From contig NC_051431.1 in assembly GCF_001649575.2 (NCBI RefSeq), positions 21,501,636 through 21,565,635 on the forward strand: 64,000 nt of DNA. Reading direction: 5' to 3'. The notes under the pieces are model-generated. The model searched no databases. It was not told the origin of the DNA and saw only the letters and a program-made list of their open reading frames with translations. Made by a program: the position numbers and the translations under genes. The DNA comes from Kryptolebias marmoratus. Lineage: Eukaryota > Chordata > Actinopteri > Cyprinodontiformes > Rivulidae. Every line of letters begins with the position of its first letter. Position 1 is the stretch's first letter. Shown piece after piece: positions 54,264 to 64,000 of the stretch.

Positions 54264-57120
54264 GTGAGCAGGCCAGGCCAAACAAACACACACTCACTCA
54301 GGATGAAGACAACAGATGGAAAGGGCCCCGACATGCTGCCAACGCTGGAGCCAGGCCTGGTGGGCAAACCCCAATGGCCTCATCGGATGTCCATTGATTT
54401 GTAATGTTCCGACAGACTTAGAGGTTGGTATTTGTGTCCACACAATGTACCTCTACGTCGGCTGCCAAACGAAAACAACGGTGGGAATTGTGACACAAAT
54501 GCTTTTCTTTGGTGGGCGATAAGCGAATTTCTTGTTTTCAAACCACGCAGACCAACAGACACACAGAAAATGCACTTAGATCTAGTCGTTTGATTTCTGA
54601 AAGAACGGACGCCTTAATAAAAGAAAAATATATCACAAACCACTGATTCTTTTAGCGACAATTTTTGATACCAGTTTTTCCAGCTGCCTTGATTGAACTC
54701 TGCGAATGCCTGCATTTGATGTGTTACGAAATGAATCTTTTCTTTTGCCTAGATCAAACTTATCAAAGTCTGCAACACACCTTTTTTTTCCCTCTAAATT
54801 CTGAAGACGTGTTATCAATACGACACGTGTGACAACAAAACCACGCTGCATCGTGATGCACGCAGTGACTTTTTTGTTGGCTTTTATTTTCTTTTTTAAA
54901 TTGTCCTCTGTTTCAGGAAAACGTTCAGTTGTCCAAAGCTGAGATGAATTCGGTCCGAGGTGCACAACACTCTCACAAAATTGTGTTTTTCATGTCCTGC
55001 GAAATGGCCTGAAGGCACACACTCACCGGGGAGGAGAAACGGCAAAGTGAGAATGGAAAAGGGTAGTGTCGGGGCTGTGTCAGACACAATTATGTTACTC
55101 CTGTGAGCTTCATACTAGAGAGCGTAAATATGCATGTTTGTGACTAATAAAAGGGTGAGTGTAGACAAACTCTGGCACCTTGTCACTGTTTCCCAAAATG
55201 TCGAAGAACTGGACATTTTGTTAGTCTGCTAACAATCCCAGGGTTTCCTTAGTCCTTAAGGTAGTACCTCACTGAGCTGCTACTGTTGGGGGCCGGCTGG
55301 AGACGTAAAAAATACTCAAATTTTCACTTTGAGCCTCACTGAACAACACGTTTGCACAAAGTCTTGGCACAATTTGGACCAAAATTTGCTGGTAGTTTGC
55401 ATACATGTTGACCAAGAAATGGAGGAAACTAAATTAGGAGAGGTTCCAGACACCAAGACAAGAGCAGGGCCCTGTGACACATAGTAACTTAATGTGAAAA
55501 CATGGTATTCCACATGTTTATCACATGTTACGAAGTTGATGTGGTTTTTCTGTAAGGGCATATTTGAAATCAGAACTATAGGAAACGCACAACATGTATC
55601 TGTCTATGTATAGTTTTTTTTTTTAAATAAATACACTTCTTTTATTTCAGCACATACAAGAAACAAATGTTCTGTAAAGCCTCACTGAATGATCTCCACA
55701 GGTAGCTTTCAAGCTACTGAGGGCGGGTTGGCCCTGTTTTCTGATAACAAATGAGCGCCTACTTTGGAGCCAAACTAAGAACGCAGCTGTGGAGACGAGA
55801 GTAAACCTCTTGCCTAAAATAATATTCTCTAAAGATATGTGATTTCTAGATTCTAAAAAAGCTTTACAAAGAAGAGAATGAAGAATTCAAGCTTCTCTCC
55901 TTCCTCTCAGGATTTGTCCAGAGGGGCGTTGTTCTTCTGTTAGCTGACATCACATTTGTTTCACCCATGCGTAGCAAATGTTGTGAAATGGGTGTGTATG
56001 ATTTTCATTGTGTGTCTTGGCAGCAGGAGGCCAGGGTGCACACACGCTGTAACTGAGCCAACGCAAATTACCAAAATCCTGCATCTGACTGAAAACATTT
56101 TGGAGACACTGTACATGCTTTTCATTTTTGTATGCATTTTTATAAGAATGGAGCCAAAGGTTAAAAAAAATAAATAAATATATATATATATATCACATGT
56201 TGGAAAGGCACACTGAATCAACCTTTAATAGTGTTATTCATGTGAGAAAAGTAGTTTACAGTGTTTTGAAAAGCTCAGAGGGAGGCCGAATCCGCCCACC
56301 GAACAGCTGCTGCTGGCAACAGCAGGTAGGCTGAGGATGGTCTGTATTTACACTGAATTAGGCCATCAGTTGGACAGCGTCCTCGGCATACAAGCGACTC
56401 AGACAGATCAACAAACAGATGCCTGATGCCTGCGATTTAAGGACAAATCCTTAGACAGCCACAAATCAGAGACTGACACTCCTGCATGTGTAAGAGGGTC
56501 TGAGCTCCTGACACTCACAGTGTTAGATAAAAACACTGTTTTCATCCTCCTACAGAGGACCAGATGTGCCACATCAGTCACACCATTCTGCCTGTCAAGC
56601 CCCTGAGCGCCGGAGTCATAAAGAACATAAAATGATGAATAAAAAAATAGGTCAAAAAGATGGCGTCCAGTGACCAAGCTGTTTTTGTTTTCATTAGACA
56701 AAATGGTTTCTGGATGACAAATCTGGGATTAAAACCTTTGATCAGTTTTTGGGCAATGGTCACCCTTTTAAATTGCTGGCCCCGCCGAAACCGAAGTAGG
56801 CCTATATCCGAAGGAGATTCACTAATTCCCATATTGCTTATTGGTTTTGGTGTGCCACTCCCAGATTAGGTTTTGGAGCCCCCCCACTACCACCACCCCT
56901 ATTTTTGGAACTAAATCAATCCCAAAACTCTGAAAAGAGATTATGCAGCCTTTACTACAACCAGCCTTTTCATTCAATAGACACCACCCGTTGACAGTCC
57001 ATTGCAGCCTTTTAGGTCAACCAGCTGGGCAGCAATCATGTTGATCATGTTGCTAATATTTTAAAGTTAAAAAAATAGTATGAAGTTATCAGACAAATGT
57101 CCTAAAAGGAAACATTTGGA
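54264..57120. other. Unannotated sequence
   Basis: No clear gene. Contains the second copy of a short dispersed repeat (about 55255-55295) and a small (AT)n at 56178-56193. The remainder is ordinary AT-rich sequence. Confidence 0.4.
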
Positions 57121-57124
57121 AGGA

Positions 57125-57440
57125 AACGTGAGCCGTCAATACATCGCAAGACGAAAGACGCGAGGTTTTGGGTGAGAAAGACCAGTACGGTTCTTCAAAG
57201 GGATTCAGCTCAACGTCCCGGAGTCACTACACAGGGAGGGGTTAGACGGGCCTCCATCTACCTGAACCTCTGCAACTTCATTCACAAACAGTCTTACAAT
57301 AACCTAACGGGCATGTTCTCAGTGAAAACCCACACACGTCAGGGGAGAACAGGAAAAACTCCAAAGCTAAGATTTGAACCTGCAACCTTATTGCTGCAAG
57401 ACATCAGTGCTAATGAACTGTGTCACCATGCAGCCCATAT
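57125..57440 (+). repeat. Abundant teleost interspersed repeat (LINE-tail type), decayed copy
   Basis: Same family as 14185-14530: ACCTAACGGGCATGTT, AAACCCACACACGTCAGGGG, AGAACAGGAAAAACTCCA, GATTTGAACCTGCAACCTTA and GTGTCACCATGCAGCC occur in order. More decayed than the first copy. The GATTTGAACC word is part of this repeat and is not a tRNA B box. Confidence 0.65.
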
Positions 57441-58330
57441 CAGTGTTTAACATATTATTGTATTATATTATAATATATCATTATAGCTGTGATAAAATCC
57501 CTATTCTCTCAGTCTTTCATATGGCCTATTCTTTGTTCGTTTGTTTCGATACACAGGACAGTGAATTCATGACATTCTTTGCTCGAGCTTATCACACCAT
57601 CAGCATCTCATACCGACCTGTGCTTTCAGATAAAACTCTACAGACTGAGGTGGTGTAGTCTACTAAAGCCCATGCACTGGATCGGCACATCATTAAACGA
57701 TTACCAAATCTTCCCCTCCCCATTTGCCACCTTATTCACCTCAGCTCGACTGTGCGCAGCCACTTAAGTTTCAAGAGTCAGAGGGAGAAAGTTTATGAAA
57801 AGCGTGTCCTGTTATGTAACGATAATGTCGTTCTAATAATAGTATTTCAAAGTGAAACTTCTACAGCTGCGAGGTAACCTTTGAGACGATATAGGAATAC
57901 AAAAGGCACAAAAGAGCTCTTTACTGCCACAGGTATATAACCTAGAAGGCAAAAGAAACAGTACTGAAGTATAGATAAATGCTCAGCAAGCTGCAGCCTT
58001 GGCTGGATGTACAGTAGAAGGAAGAAGCCCATTCTAACTCCGGTGAAAGCCTCGACTTGTTTAACCCCTGCCCGTTCTCTAACAGCTTTTTGTGCAGGTG
58101 AATAGGCTAGTTTAATATTTCCTTTGATGGAACAAGAGTCTCTGAATCATCCCCTTGTGTGCATCTAACCTCGTGTTCCTCCTCACGTATTAGGTGTTGC
58201 AGATATTTTTCTTCTTTTGTTTTCCCTCACTGGAAAGCAATTTTGAATCAGCGACATCAGCAGGCTGCTGCTTCGGTGAAACACTGAACTTTGACGGTTT
58301 TATTGAGGTATTTCGGTCACCGTAACGTTA
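57441..58330. other. Unannotated sequence
   Basis: Nothing recognised. Confidence 0.4.
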
Positions 58331-58334
58331 AAGG

Positions 58335-59432
58335 CCGAGCATTCCTCGAAGGAGCGCGTGCTGTTCGCTGACTTTAATGCCGGCATTTAAATCATCCTAT
58401 GATGAGAAATGATGGAGTTGGAGCTATTTTGGCCAAATTTTGTAAATAACATCATGTGCACGCTCAAGCGATGCTGCGAGCTCTCGCACGGTCTGTTTGC
58501 AGTCAAAGTATGTGTTGTGAATGACTGTCAGCTATTACCACGCCAAACTTTAGCTCACAATCCGTAAAATTCACTCACATATAGCGATTTAATGTAAGTT
58601 AAAGTTGATTTGCTGTGAATTGGATTGACTCTAAAAGTTGACCAGCTGTAGACGTACATCCAATGATTACTTTCTGAGAGCTTTGCTGAAATCCATCCAG
58701 TGGTTCATGAGATGTTTTGCTAAAAGGCAAACAAGGTTGAGTAGAAATATTAATGCCAAGGTTTTAAGTACAGATGTAGAAGGAAAGAAAAGAAAGAAAG
58801 GAAAGAAAATGAATGAATAGATGGATGTAGCGCAATGTGCTGCACTCAAATGTGTTGGGCAATGCTCAGCCATCGTCACACCAAATTTTAGCTGAACATC
58901 TGCAAAAATGGCCAAGTTACATAATTTTTTCCGACTTTCTATAGTCGGTTGGCTGTGGTGGTGATTTTGAACTGAGTTGACTCCAAAAATGAATTTGTTG
59001 TAGATATAATCCAATGATTACATTGTGAAAGTTTCATTAAAATCTGTTCAGTAATTCACAAGATATTTTGCTAACAGACAGCGTCGACTCCGATAATTAT
59101 CGGCAAAGTATTAAACACAGATCTCACACAATCAGCTACCAGTCAGAGTATACTTTGGGGATCAGTCTCAGCTACTATCACACCAAATTTTAGCTCAGTA
59201 TCAGTAAAAATGACTGAATTGTGGCCTTTTTTAATGTTTGCTAAGCTTGCTTTGCTGCGGCGGCCATCTTGAATCGGGTTGACCACAAAAGTTAATCAGT
59301 TGTAGATGGCCATCCAGTCATTATTTCAATGATTCATTAAAATCCTATTCAGTGATTTATTGTAATCGTACAACACAGACACGGACAAAGACATTATCGC
59401 CCCACCTTCCCCTTCAGCGTTGGGCGATAACG
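58335..59432 (-). repeat. Dispersed palindrome-capped repeat, copy F (longest)
   Basis: Reversed copy with the decayed palindrome at its left edge (GCATTCCTCGAAGGAGCGC, 58339-58357). About three units follow, marked by CCATCCAGTGGTTCATGAGA (about 58692), CTGTTCAGTAATTCACAAGA (about 59043) and CCTATTCAGTGATTTATTG (about 59343). The first interval is lengthened by a (GAAA)n-like insertion at 58781-58812. The right edge carries TTATCGCCC (59394-59402) and GGGCGATAA (59422-59430), a 9-bp perfect inverted repeat built on the family box. Confidence 0.85.
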
Positions 59433-59499
59433 ATCGATCATCTGGCCATCCCCTTGTGCATTCCTGCTCTATATTAGGAACATCTTTCTGGAGAGGCAA

Positions 59500-59850
59500 A
59501 ACAGCTTCCACAGCCTCCTCTTAGAGGTTTTGTTCCGGGTTCGCTCTGAGTGCGCGGCGTGAAAATCAAAATCCAATAAGGGAACAACTTTTGTCACTTC
59601 TCGGCGCTTTTTGTTTGATTAGAGTCCAATCAAGAATGTTTCCCAGACTTTGCACTGATTATGTAAATGTTTCTCTTTTCTTTGCGCTCTAATTGCCATT
59701 CAGCGAAAGCATCAGCACAGCTTGTTTTCGCGCCGCGTCACAAGCGAGAGCATGTCGAACGCCGAGGCGTTGACTTGCAGCTGCGCTCACCTGCGGTTCA
59801 GGCTGATCTGTCAGAGCTGCCAATCCAGGTGGTGATACAAAACTTAATAA
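59500..59850. promoter_or_regulatory. Candidate conserved non-coding block
   Basis: Unique sequence with GCTCTAATTGCCATTCAGCG and CpG-rich words (TTTTCGCGCCGCGTCAC, GAACGCCGAGGCG). No coding support beyond a short frame. Enhancer-like; untested. Confidence 0.28.
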
Positions 59851-60870
59851 AGAAGATTAAACGTAGCTTTGTGGTCCGTATATGCTGGAGCCCTAGGACA
59901 AATGGTCATCTGCAAATGGTGCTTTTTAAAACAGAAGGTGAAAATGTGAGAATGGACAAAAAAATAAAAATAAAGGAACTCAGATGATCTAATCAAGAAC
60001 CTCAGAGCTTAATTTTCAGTCTATGAAAAATTCAACACACAAAGCTCCCTTTTGAGAAAAAGTAATAATAATACTATATTTTTTTTTTAGTATTGATTTC
60101 TCTCTGCATGACAACACCTCCCTGAGAGAAAGGCAGTTCTTTTCCCCGTTTGGCGCTTTCATTATTTAAAAACGCATAAAACATCCGTCTCCCTTCTGAG
60201 GGCGTTCTGCTTTTATAGGTAAAGAGAAACAGATGGGACAGATTAATCCTCGCCATCCATTTAAATAATGAAAGTAACTTCACATGAACAGATGGATTCT
60301 CCTGACAGAGCCTCAGAAAACTAATTTGATCCTGAAATGACTACATTCATATTTTTTTATCGCTCAGTTTGGGCCTACACCCGTTTTTTTTCCAGCGTTC
60401 TTATTTGTTCCTGAAGGTTTTCCCCGAGGGGTTTGTTTTTAGTTTCTTCATTGTTTCACCTGGAAATCTGCTGTTTTAGAACTGCTAAAAACACATATTT
60501 ATAAATGCCTCAAGTAAAGAAACTAAACTAATAAATATGCCTTTTTAAACCTAAAAGCGTTATTGTCATATCTATATATTCAATGCTTTACCCTGCTCAC
60601 CTGTAATCTCTTCTTTCAGAGGGTACATAAGGCAATAAGTGACTTTCTCTTTGCTTGATAGAAAATATTTGTGCCTCTGAAGTCACAACCAAACTCAAAA
60701 TTATTCTAAAACACAACCCAGTAATTTAATTTTAAACCCCTTTAGATTTAAAAATATGGAATTCATTGAGTGATTCAGATTTGCTCGGAGAAAAGAAAAG
60801 AAAACTTATGTTGACAGACATACTTTTTGAGCTCAGACTGCCTCCTCGTCTCTATCTTCTCATCGCTTGT
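59851..60870. other. Unannotated AT-rich sequence
   Basis: Nothing recognised. Confidence 0.4.
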
Positions 60871-60873
60871 ACG

Positions 60874-61090
60874 TTAAAGGGATAGTCTGGCCATTATGAA
60901 ATGATATTCTGTTATTTAGTAATCAATAGTTAGTACCTTATCAGCCGTGACATCAGGCATAGATAACAGAGCGTGTTGACAGAGGCAAATATAAGGCTAC
61001 TGGCCAGCCAGACTGGGACCTTTCAGAGTTTACATGTTAAGAAGGATAAAAAGATGTAAAATGAACAATTACCTACTTTCCATGGCTGAG
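60874..61090 (-). repeat. Dispersed repeat of the AAACTGAGGTC family, copy 3 (reversed)
   Basis: CGTTAAAGGGATAGTCTGGC at the left is the inverse of the right end of copy 2 (28985). GTTAGTACCTTATCAGCCGT and GACATCAGG parallel the inverse of GGTAAGATATTAG and its neighbours. Homology fades towards the right. Confidence 0.4.
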
Positions 61091-61124
61091 TTGTAGACAG
61101 GAGAAATGCAGGTAATTGAGAGTA

Positions 61125-61650
61125 AGGCTGCATTAACACCTGATAGTCCCGTAGACTCGGTTCCATTCGGGACCAAAATGTCAACATTTGTTCCATTTTC
61201 AGCTGCGGTTCTCATTCACACTGGACCAAGTCAATCGAGTCAAACCCTTTGAGCGACCTGTTCCCCCCCTTGCCTGTGGTGGCGCCGCACCGAGAACTAC
61301 TGAAGGAAATGACATGAAAACCTCTGAAGAAGATGCCGAGCGCAACTTCTTTCTTCTGGAAAAGGAAACAAAAATTAGAGTGGCGTCAAATTTGAGTGGT
61401 TTTAGGATTTCTGTTCTAACCTCGAGCCATTTCTCCCTCTAGTGGTAGAAACATGTTTGTTTTGGTTGTATTTACCCAGAAGGCCCTGTGCTGTAGACCA
61501 CTTCCTGCTTTTGGAGCGGTCTCCAGTCCGCTTGCGTTCACATATGCATCCGAACCGCGCCTGAGTTCACTTCAACCGAACCGAGACCGAGGTTTCAGAG
61601 TTCGATTGAAGCGTTCACACCTCCCCAAATGAACCAGAGTTCGATTAAAG
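61125..61650. repeat. Possible MITE-like repeat with GTTCACAC / CGAACC words
   Basis: Words such as CTCATTCACACTGGACC at the left and TTCAACCGAACCGAGACCG and GCGTTCACACCTCCCC at the right resemble fish repeats rich in GTTCACAC and CGAACC. Terminal repeats and target duplication are not clear. It includes a reversed CTCF-like word (CTCCCTCTAGTGG, 61433-61445). Confidence 0.3.
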
Positions 61651-62780
61651 AATGTGTTGAGTCTTCACTTTGTCACAGTCTCCCCATCCTGAGCAGCACA
61701 TTGGTTACAGTGGAAAGGAAAACCTCCATTTTAACAGGAAGAAAACCCCCAACAGAACCAGAACCAGGCTCAGGACGAGCGGCCATCTGCTTCGACCAGC
61801 TGGGGTTAGAGAGGACAGGAAAGAGACACAGAGAGACACAGAATGACTCGTCCATGGGGAGTTTCTATGGGAAGAAAGACAAAGAAAAAGACTTATTAAT
61901 GATAAAAATAATTACAGTAGAGCAAGTAAAGACAGCAGCAGACTGAGGGAATGTGGTCAGTAGTCCTCCAGCAGTCTAAGCCTATAGCAGCATAACTAAG
62001 GGACAGCTCAGGAAACCCAAACCAACCCTAACTATAGGATTTATCAACAAGGAGTCTTAAGCCTCATCTGAAAAGTAGGGTGGAATGAACTGGTAGTTGG
62101 TTCAATAAACCTGATAACTGATAGCTCTGCCTCCCATTCTTATTTATCACTTCTCAAAACATGCATTTGTTCAGTAAACACAGAAAAACCACAAATGGAA
62201 TTATAAAAAAAATGTTGACTTTGAAAAATCTCAACAAAAATTGATATCTCATGTGAACAGGAGCATGTGGGTTTGATAATGTAATAAAACAGGGGAGCAA
62301 ACTAAGGGAGGTATTGTGTTTCCATAAGAGCTGGCAGTGGTACTGTGTACAGTGTATCCTGACTTGGTGTATGGATAACACAAGGTCCCATTAGGATTTG
62401 ACGAATTATGATTTTCTTTTTCCAAACAAAACGAAGCAAAAAGGCCCCGATTTATTTGAATATGAAAACACATGTAGAGATTTTCAAAACCTTTACTTTT
62501 AGGCTATATTTAGCTCAAACCAAAACTAATGAGCTCCAGGCTGATGTTGATAAGATCAGCAAAAAGGGTTTTTTATTACCACTTTTAATAGACTTGTGGG
62601 TATGTTGTGCTCCTAAAAAACACAATCTCAATTTTCTGACTCTATTCTGTCTTATCCATTGCCAAAAAATATACAGCACAGTTTTAACACTTGAAAAAAA
62701 TAAAACTTTTTTATGTTTTTCTTTACTGAATGCAGTCTGAGTAGTAAGACAGCAGCTACCAGTGTGTCTAAGTTGGACTG
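61651..62780. other. Unannotated sequence
   Basis: No recognised gene or repeat; AT-rich to the right. Confidence 0.4.
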
Positions 62781-62784
62781 AACC

Positions 62785-63740
62785 AACTTGAAGCTGAATG
62801 GCAAGCCATCAACACATGCGGTGCCAGTCATCAGATACCCTGCTGGTGTAATTACCTGGCTAAAGGAGGAGAAAGAAGCCACTGACATCACGGCACCAAT
62901 GCTTCTCACAATGCATGGAGGGTTTCACTCTAAGTCTGGCAACCTGAGACTGTACACTAAGAGAAAGGAGGGGGGCAGAGGACTAGTGAGCATCAAAGCC
63001 ACTATACAGGCTGAAACAACCAAGATCCTGGAGTACATCAGGAAGAAAGCCCCCAAGGATAATCTCCTAAGTGAATGTGTCAGGCAGCAGAAACCCAATG
63101 TGGAAGAGGAGAAAGAGGAACCCTCATGGAAAAATAAGCCCCTGCATGAAATGTTCCACTGGCAGATTGAAGAAGTGGCTGATATCAACAAATCCTACCA
63201 GTGGCTAGAAAGGGCTGGACTGAAGGACAGCACAGAGGCACTAATCATGGCAGCACAAGAGCAATAGAGGCCGGGGTCTATCATACCAGACCCAAGATGC
63301 AGGCTGTGTAAGGATGCCCCTGAGACAGTCCAGCACATAGTAGCAGGAAGTAAGATGCAGGCAGGCAAAGTGTACATGGAACACCACAACCAACTGGCAG
63401 GAAGTAGTTGACAAGATACAGAAGAAAGCAGTGGTGATAGATGTAGCAGTCCCAAGCGACTGTAAGGACTGTAACATCAGGAAGAAGGAACACAAGAAGC
63501 TTGAGAAATACCAAGGGCTGAAAGAGGAAATAGAGAAGCTGTGGAAAGTCAAAGCCTCAGTGGTACCAGTGGTCATCGGAGCACTCGGTGCTGTGACCCT
63601 CAAACTGGAAGAGTGACTCTAACAGATCCCAGGAACAACCTCAGAGATCTCTGTCCAGAAGAGCACAGTCCTAGGAAGAGCTAAGATACTGAGGAGAACC
63701 CTCAAGCTCCCAGGCCTCTGGTAGAGGACCTGAGCTTGAA
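62785..63740 (+). pseudogene. R4/R2-like LINE C-terminal region with a broken restriction-like endonuclease
   Basis: An open frame (62788-63267) encodes the end of the reverse transcriptase and the linker, with VPVIRYPAGVITW, LLTMHGGFHSKSGNLRLYTK, EGGRGLVSIKATI and SYQWLERAGLKDSTEALIMA words. A short deletion at about 63260 creates a stop. The next frame holds a zinc-knuckle-like motif CRLC...H (63298-63336) whose last Cys codon is AGT (63349-63351, Ser). About 60 codons before KAVVIDVAVPSD (about 63425-63460) are missing, removing the first part of the PD-(D/E)XK-type nuclease. IRKKEHKKLEKYQGLKEE and VVPVVIGALGAVTLKLEE follow to a stop near 63723. The plan matches LINEs with a C-terminal restriction-like endonuclease (R2/R4/NeSL type). 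Inactive. Confidence 0.8.
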
Positions 63741-63851
63741 GGGAAAAGTGGAACCGCCCATGTGGAACAAACACGGCAAGATGAGGGTTTTTAAATTTTG
63801 TGTAAAAAAAGATTATCTTCAACAGTTACATAATCACAAAGGCAGATATTT

Positions 63852-64000
63852 ACAGGTGCTGGTCATAAAATTAGAATATCATGAAAAAGTAGATTGATTT
63901 CAGTAATTCCATTTAAAAAGTGAAACTTGTATATTATATTCATACATTACATACAAACTCATATATTTCAAATGTTTATTTCGTTTAATTTTGATGATTA
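63852..64000 (+). mobile_element. DNA-transposon-type repeat, cut by window end
   Basis: It starts ACAGGTGCTGGTCATAAAAT, then TTAGAATATCATGAAAAAGT, GATTTCAGTAATTCCATTT, AAAAAGTGAAACTTGTATATT and ATATATTTCAAATGTTTATTT. I recognise this as a widespread short non-autonomous element of vertebrate genomes, but I am not certain of its superfamily. Its other end lies beyond the window. Confidence 0.6.

Noticed and set aside
57370..57395. GATTTGAACC word resembling a tRNA B box
   Set aside because: It is part of the teleost LINE-tail repeat also present at 14185; there is no A box at the right distance and no cloverleaf.
1..64000. CRISPR arrays, operons, bacterial-type promoters or defence systems
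   Set aside because: The window is clearly vertebrate nuclear DNA; no evenly spaced short direct repeats with unique spacers and no gene clusters are present.

Overview
The window is nuclear DNA of a vertebrate, almost certainly a teleost fish. The retroelement remnants belong to clades typical of teleosts: L2-like, Rex1/CR1-like, RTE/Rex3-like, L1/Tx1-like and R4/R2-like LINEs. There are also fish-type MITEs, long (AT)n, (CA)n and (GAA)n arrays and scaffold gaps (N runs at 50603-50650 and 51354-51541). No operons, ribosome-binding sites or CRISPR arrays are present. No complete protein-coding gene is visible. The sequence reads as intergenic or long-intron DNA with a few possible small exons.

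Layout. 1-6 kb: a regulatory-looking unique block (1480-2050), a Tc1-like and a Rex1-like remnant, then the best host-gene candidate, three phase-compatible exons ending in a stop (4322-4394, 5148-5248, 5593-5667). 6-10 kb: an old retrovirus-like pol fragment, a probable solo LTR, the first copy of a dispersed repeat, and a long decayed L2-like LINE on the minus strand. 10-17 kb: CpG-rich and regulatory-looking blocks, a second dispersed-repeat copy, a teleost LINE-tail repeat, a 63-bp TTAA-bounded palindromic MITE and an RTE fragment. 17-30 kb: two long dispersed-repeat blocks, a TAGC-rich minisatellite interrupted by a transposon remnant, microsatellites, an L1-like C-terminus and more repeat copies. 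30-45 kb: two close matches to the CTCF core motif, several regulatory-looking blocks, a clean hAT MITE with an 8-bp target duplication and an RTE fragment. 45-64 kb: more dispersed-repeat copies, a GC-rich region with purine/pyrimidine tracts and two gaps, two further exon candidates, an R4/R2-like LINE 3' end, and a DNA-transposon repeat cut by the window edge.

The most striking structure is a non-coding repeat family present in about nine blocks (roughly 6 kb, near a tenth of the window) on both strands. Each block is built from about 300-bp units. One end carries a GGGCGATA box followed by a 19-nt palindrome (GCATTCCTTCAAGGAATGC type). The palindrome survives between copies partly through paired substitutions. 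I cannot assign the family to a named superfamily from the sequence alone.

Regulatory-looking blocks are called only from composition (unique, balanced, rich in homeodomain-type TAATTA/ATTA words). Conservation could not be measured here, so those calls are tentative. Elements are old: every LINE or retrovirus-like fragment carries stops, frameshifts or deletions, and none could mobilise itself.
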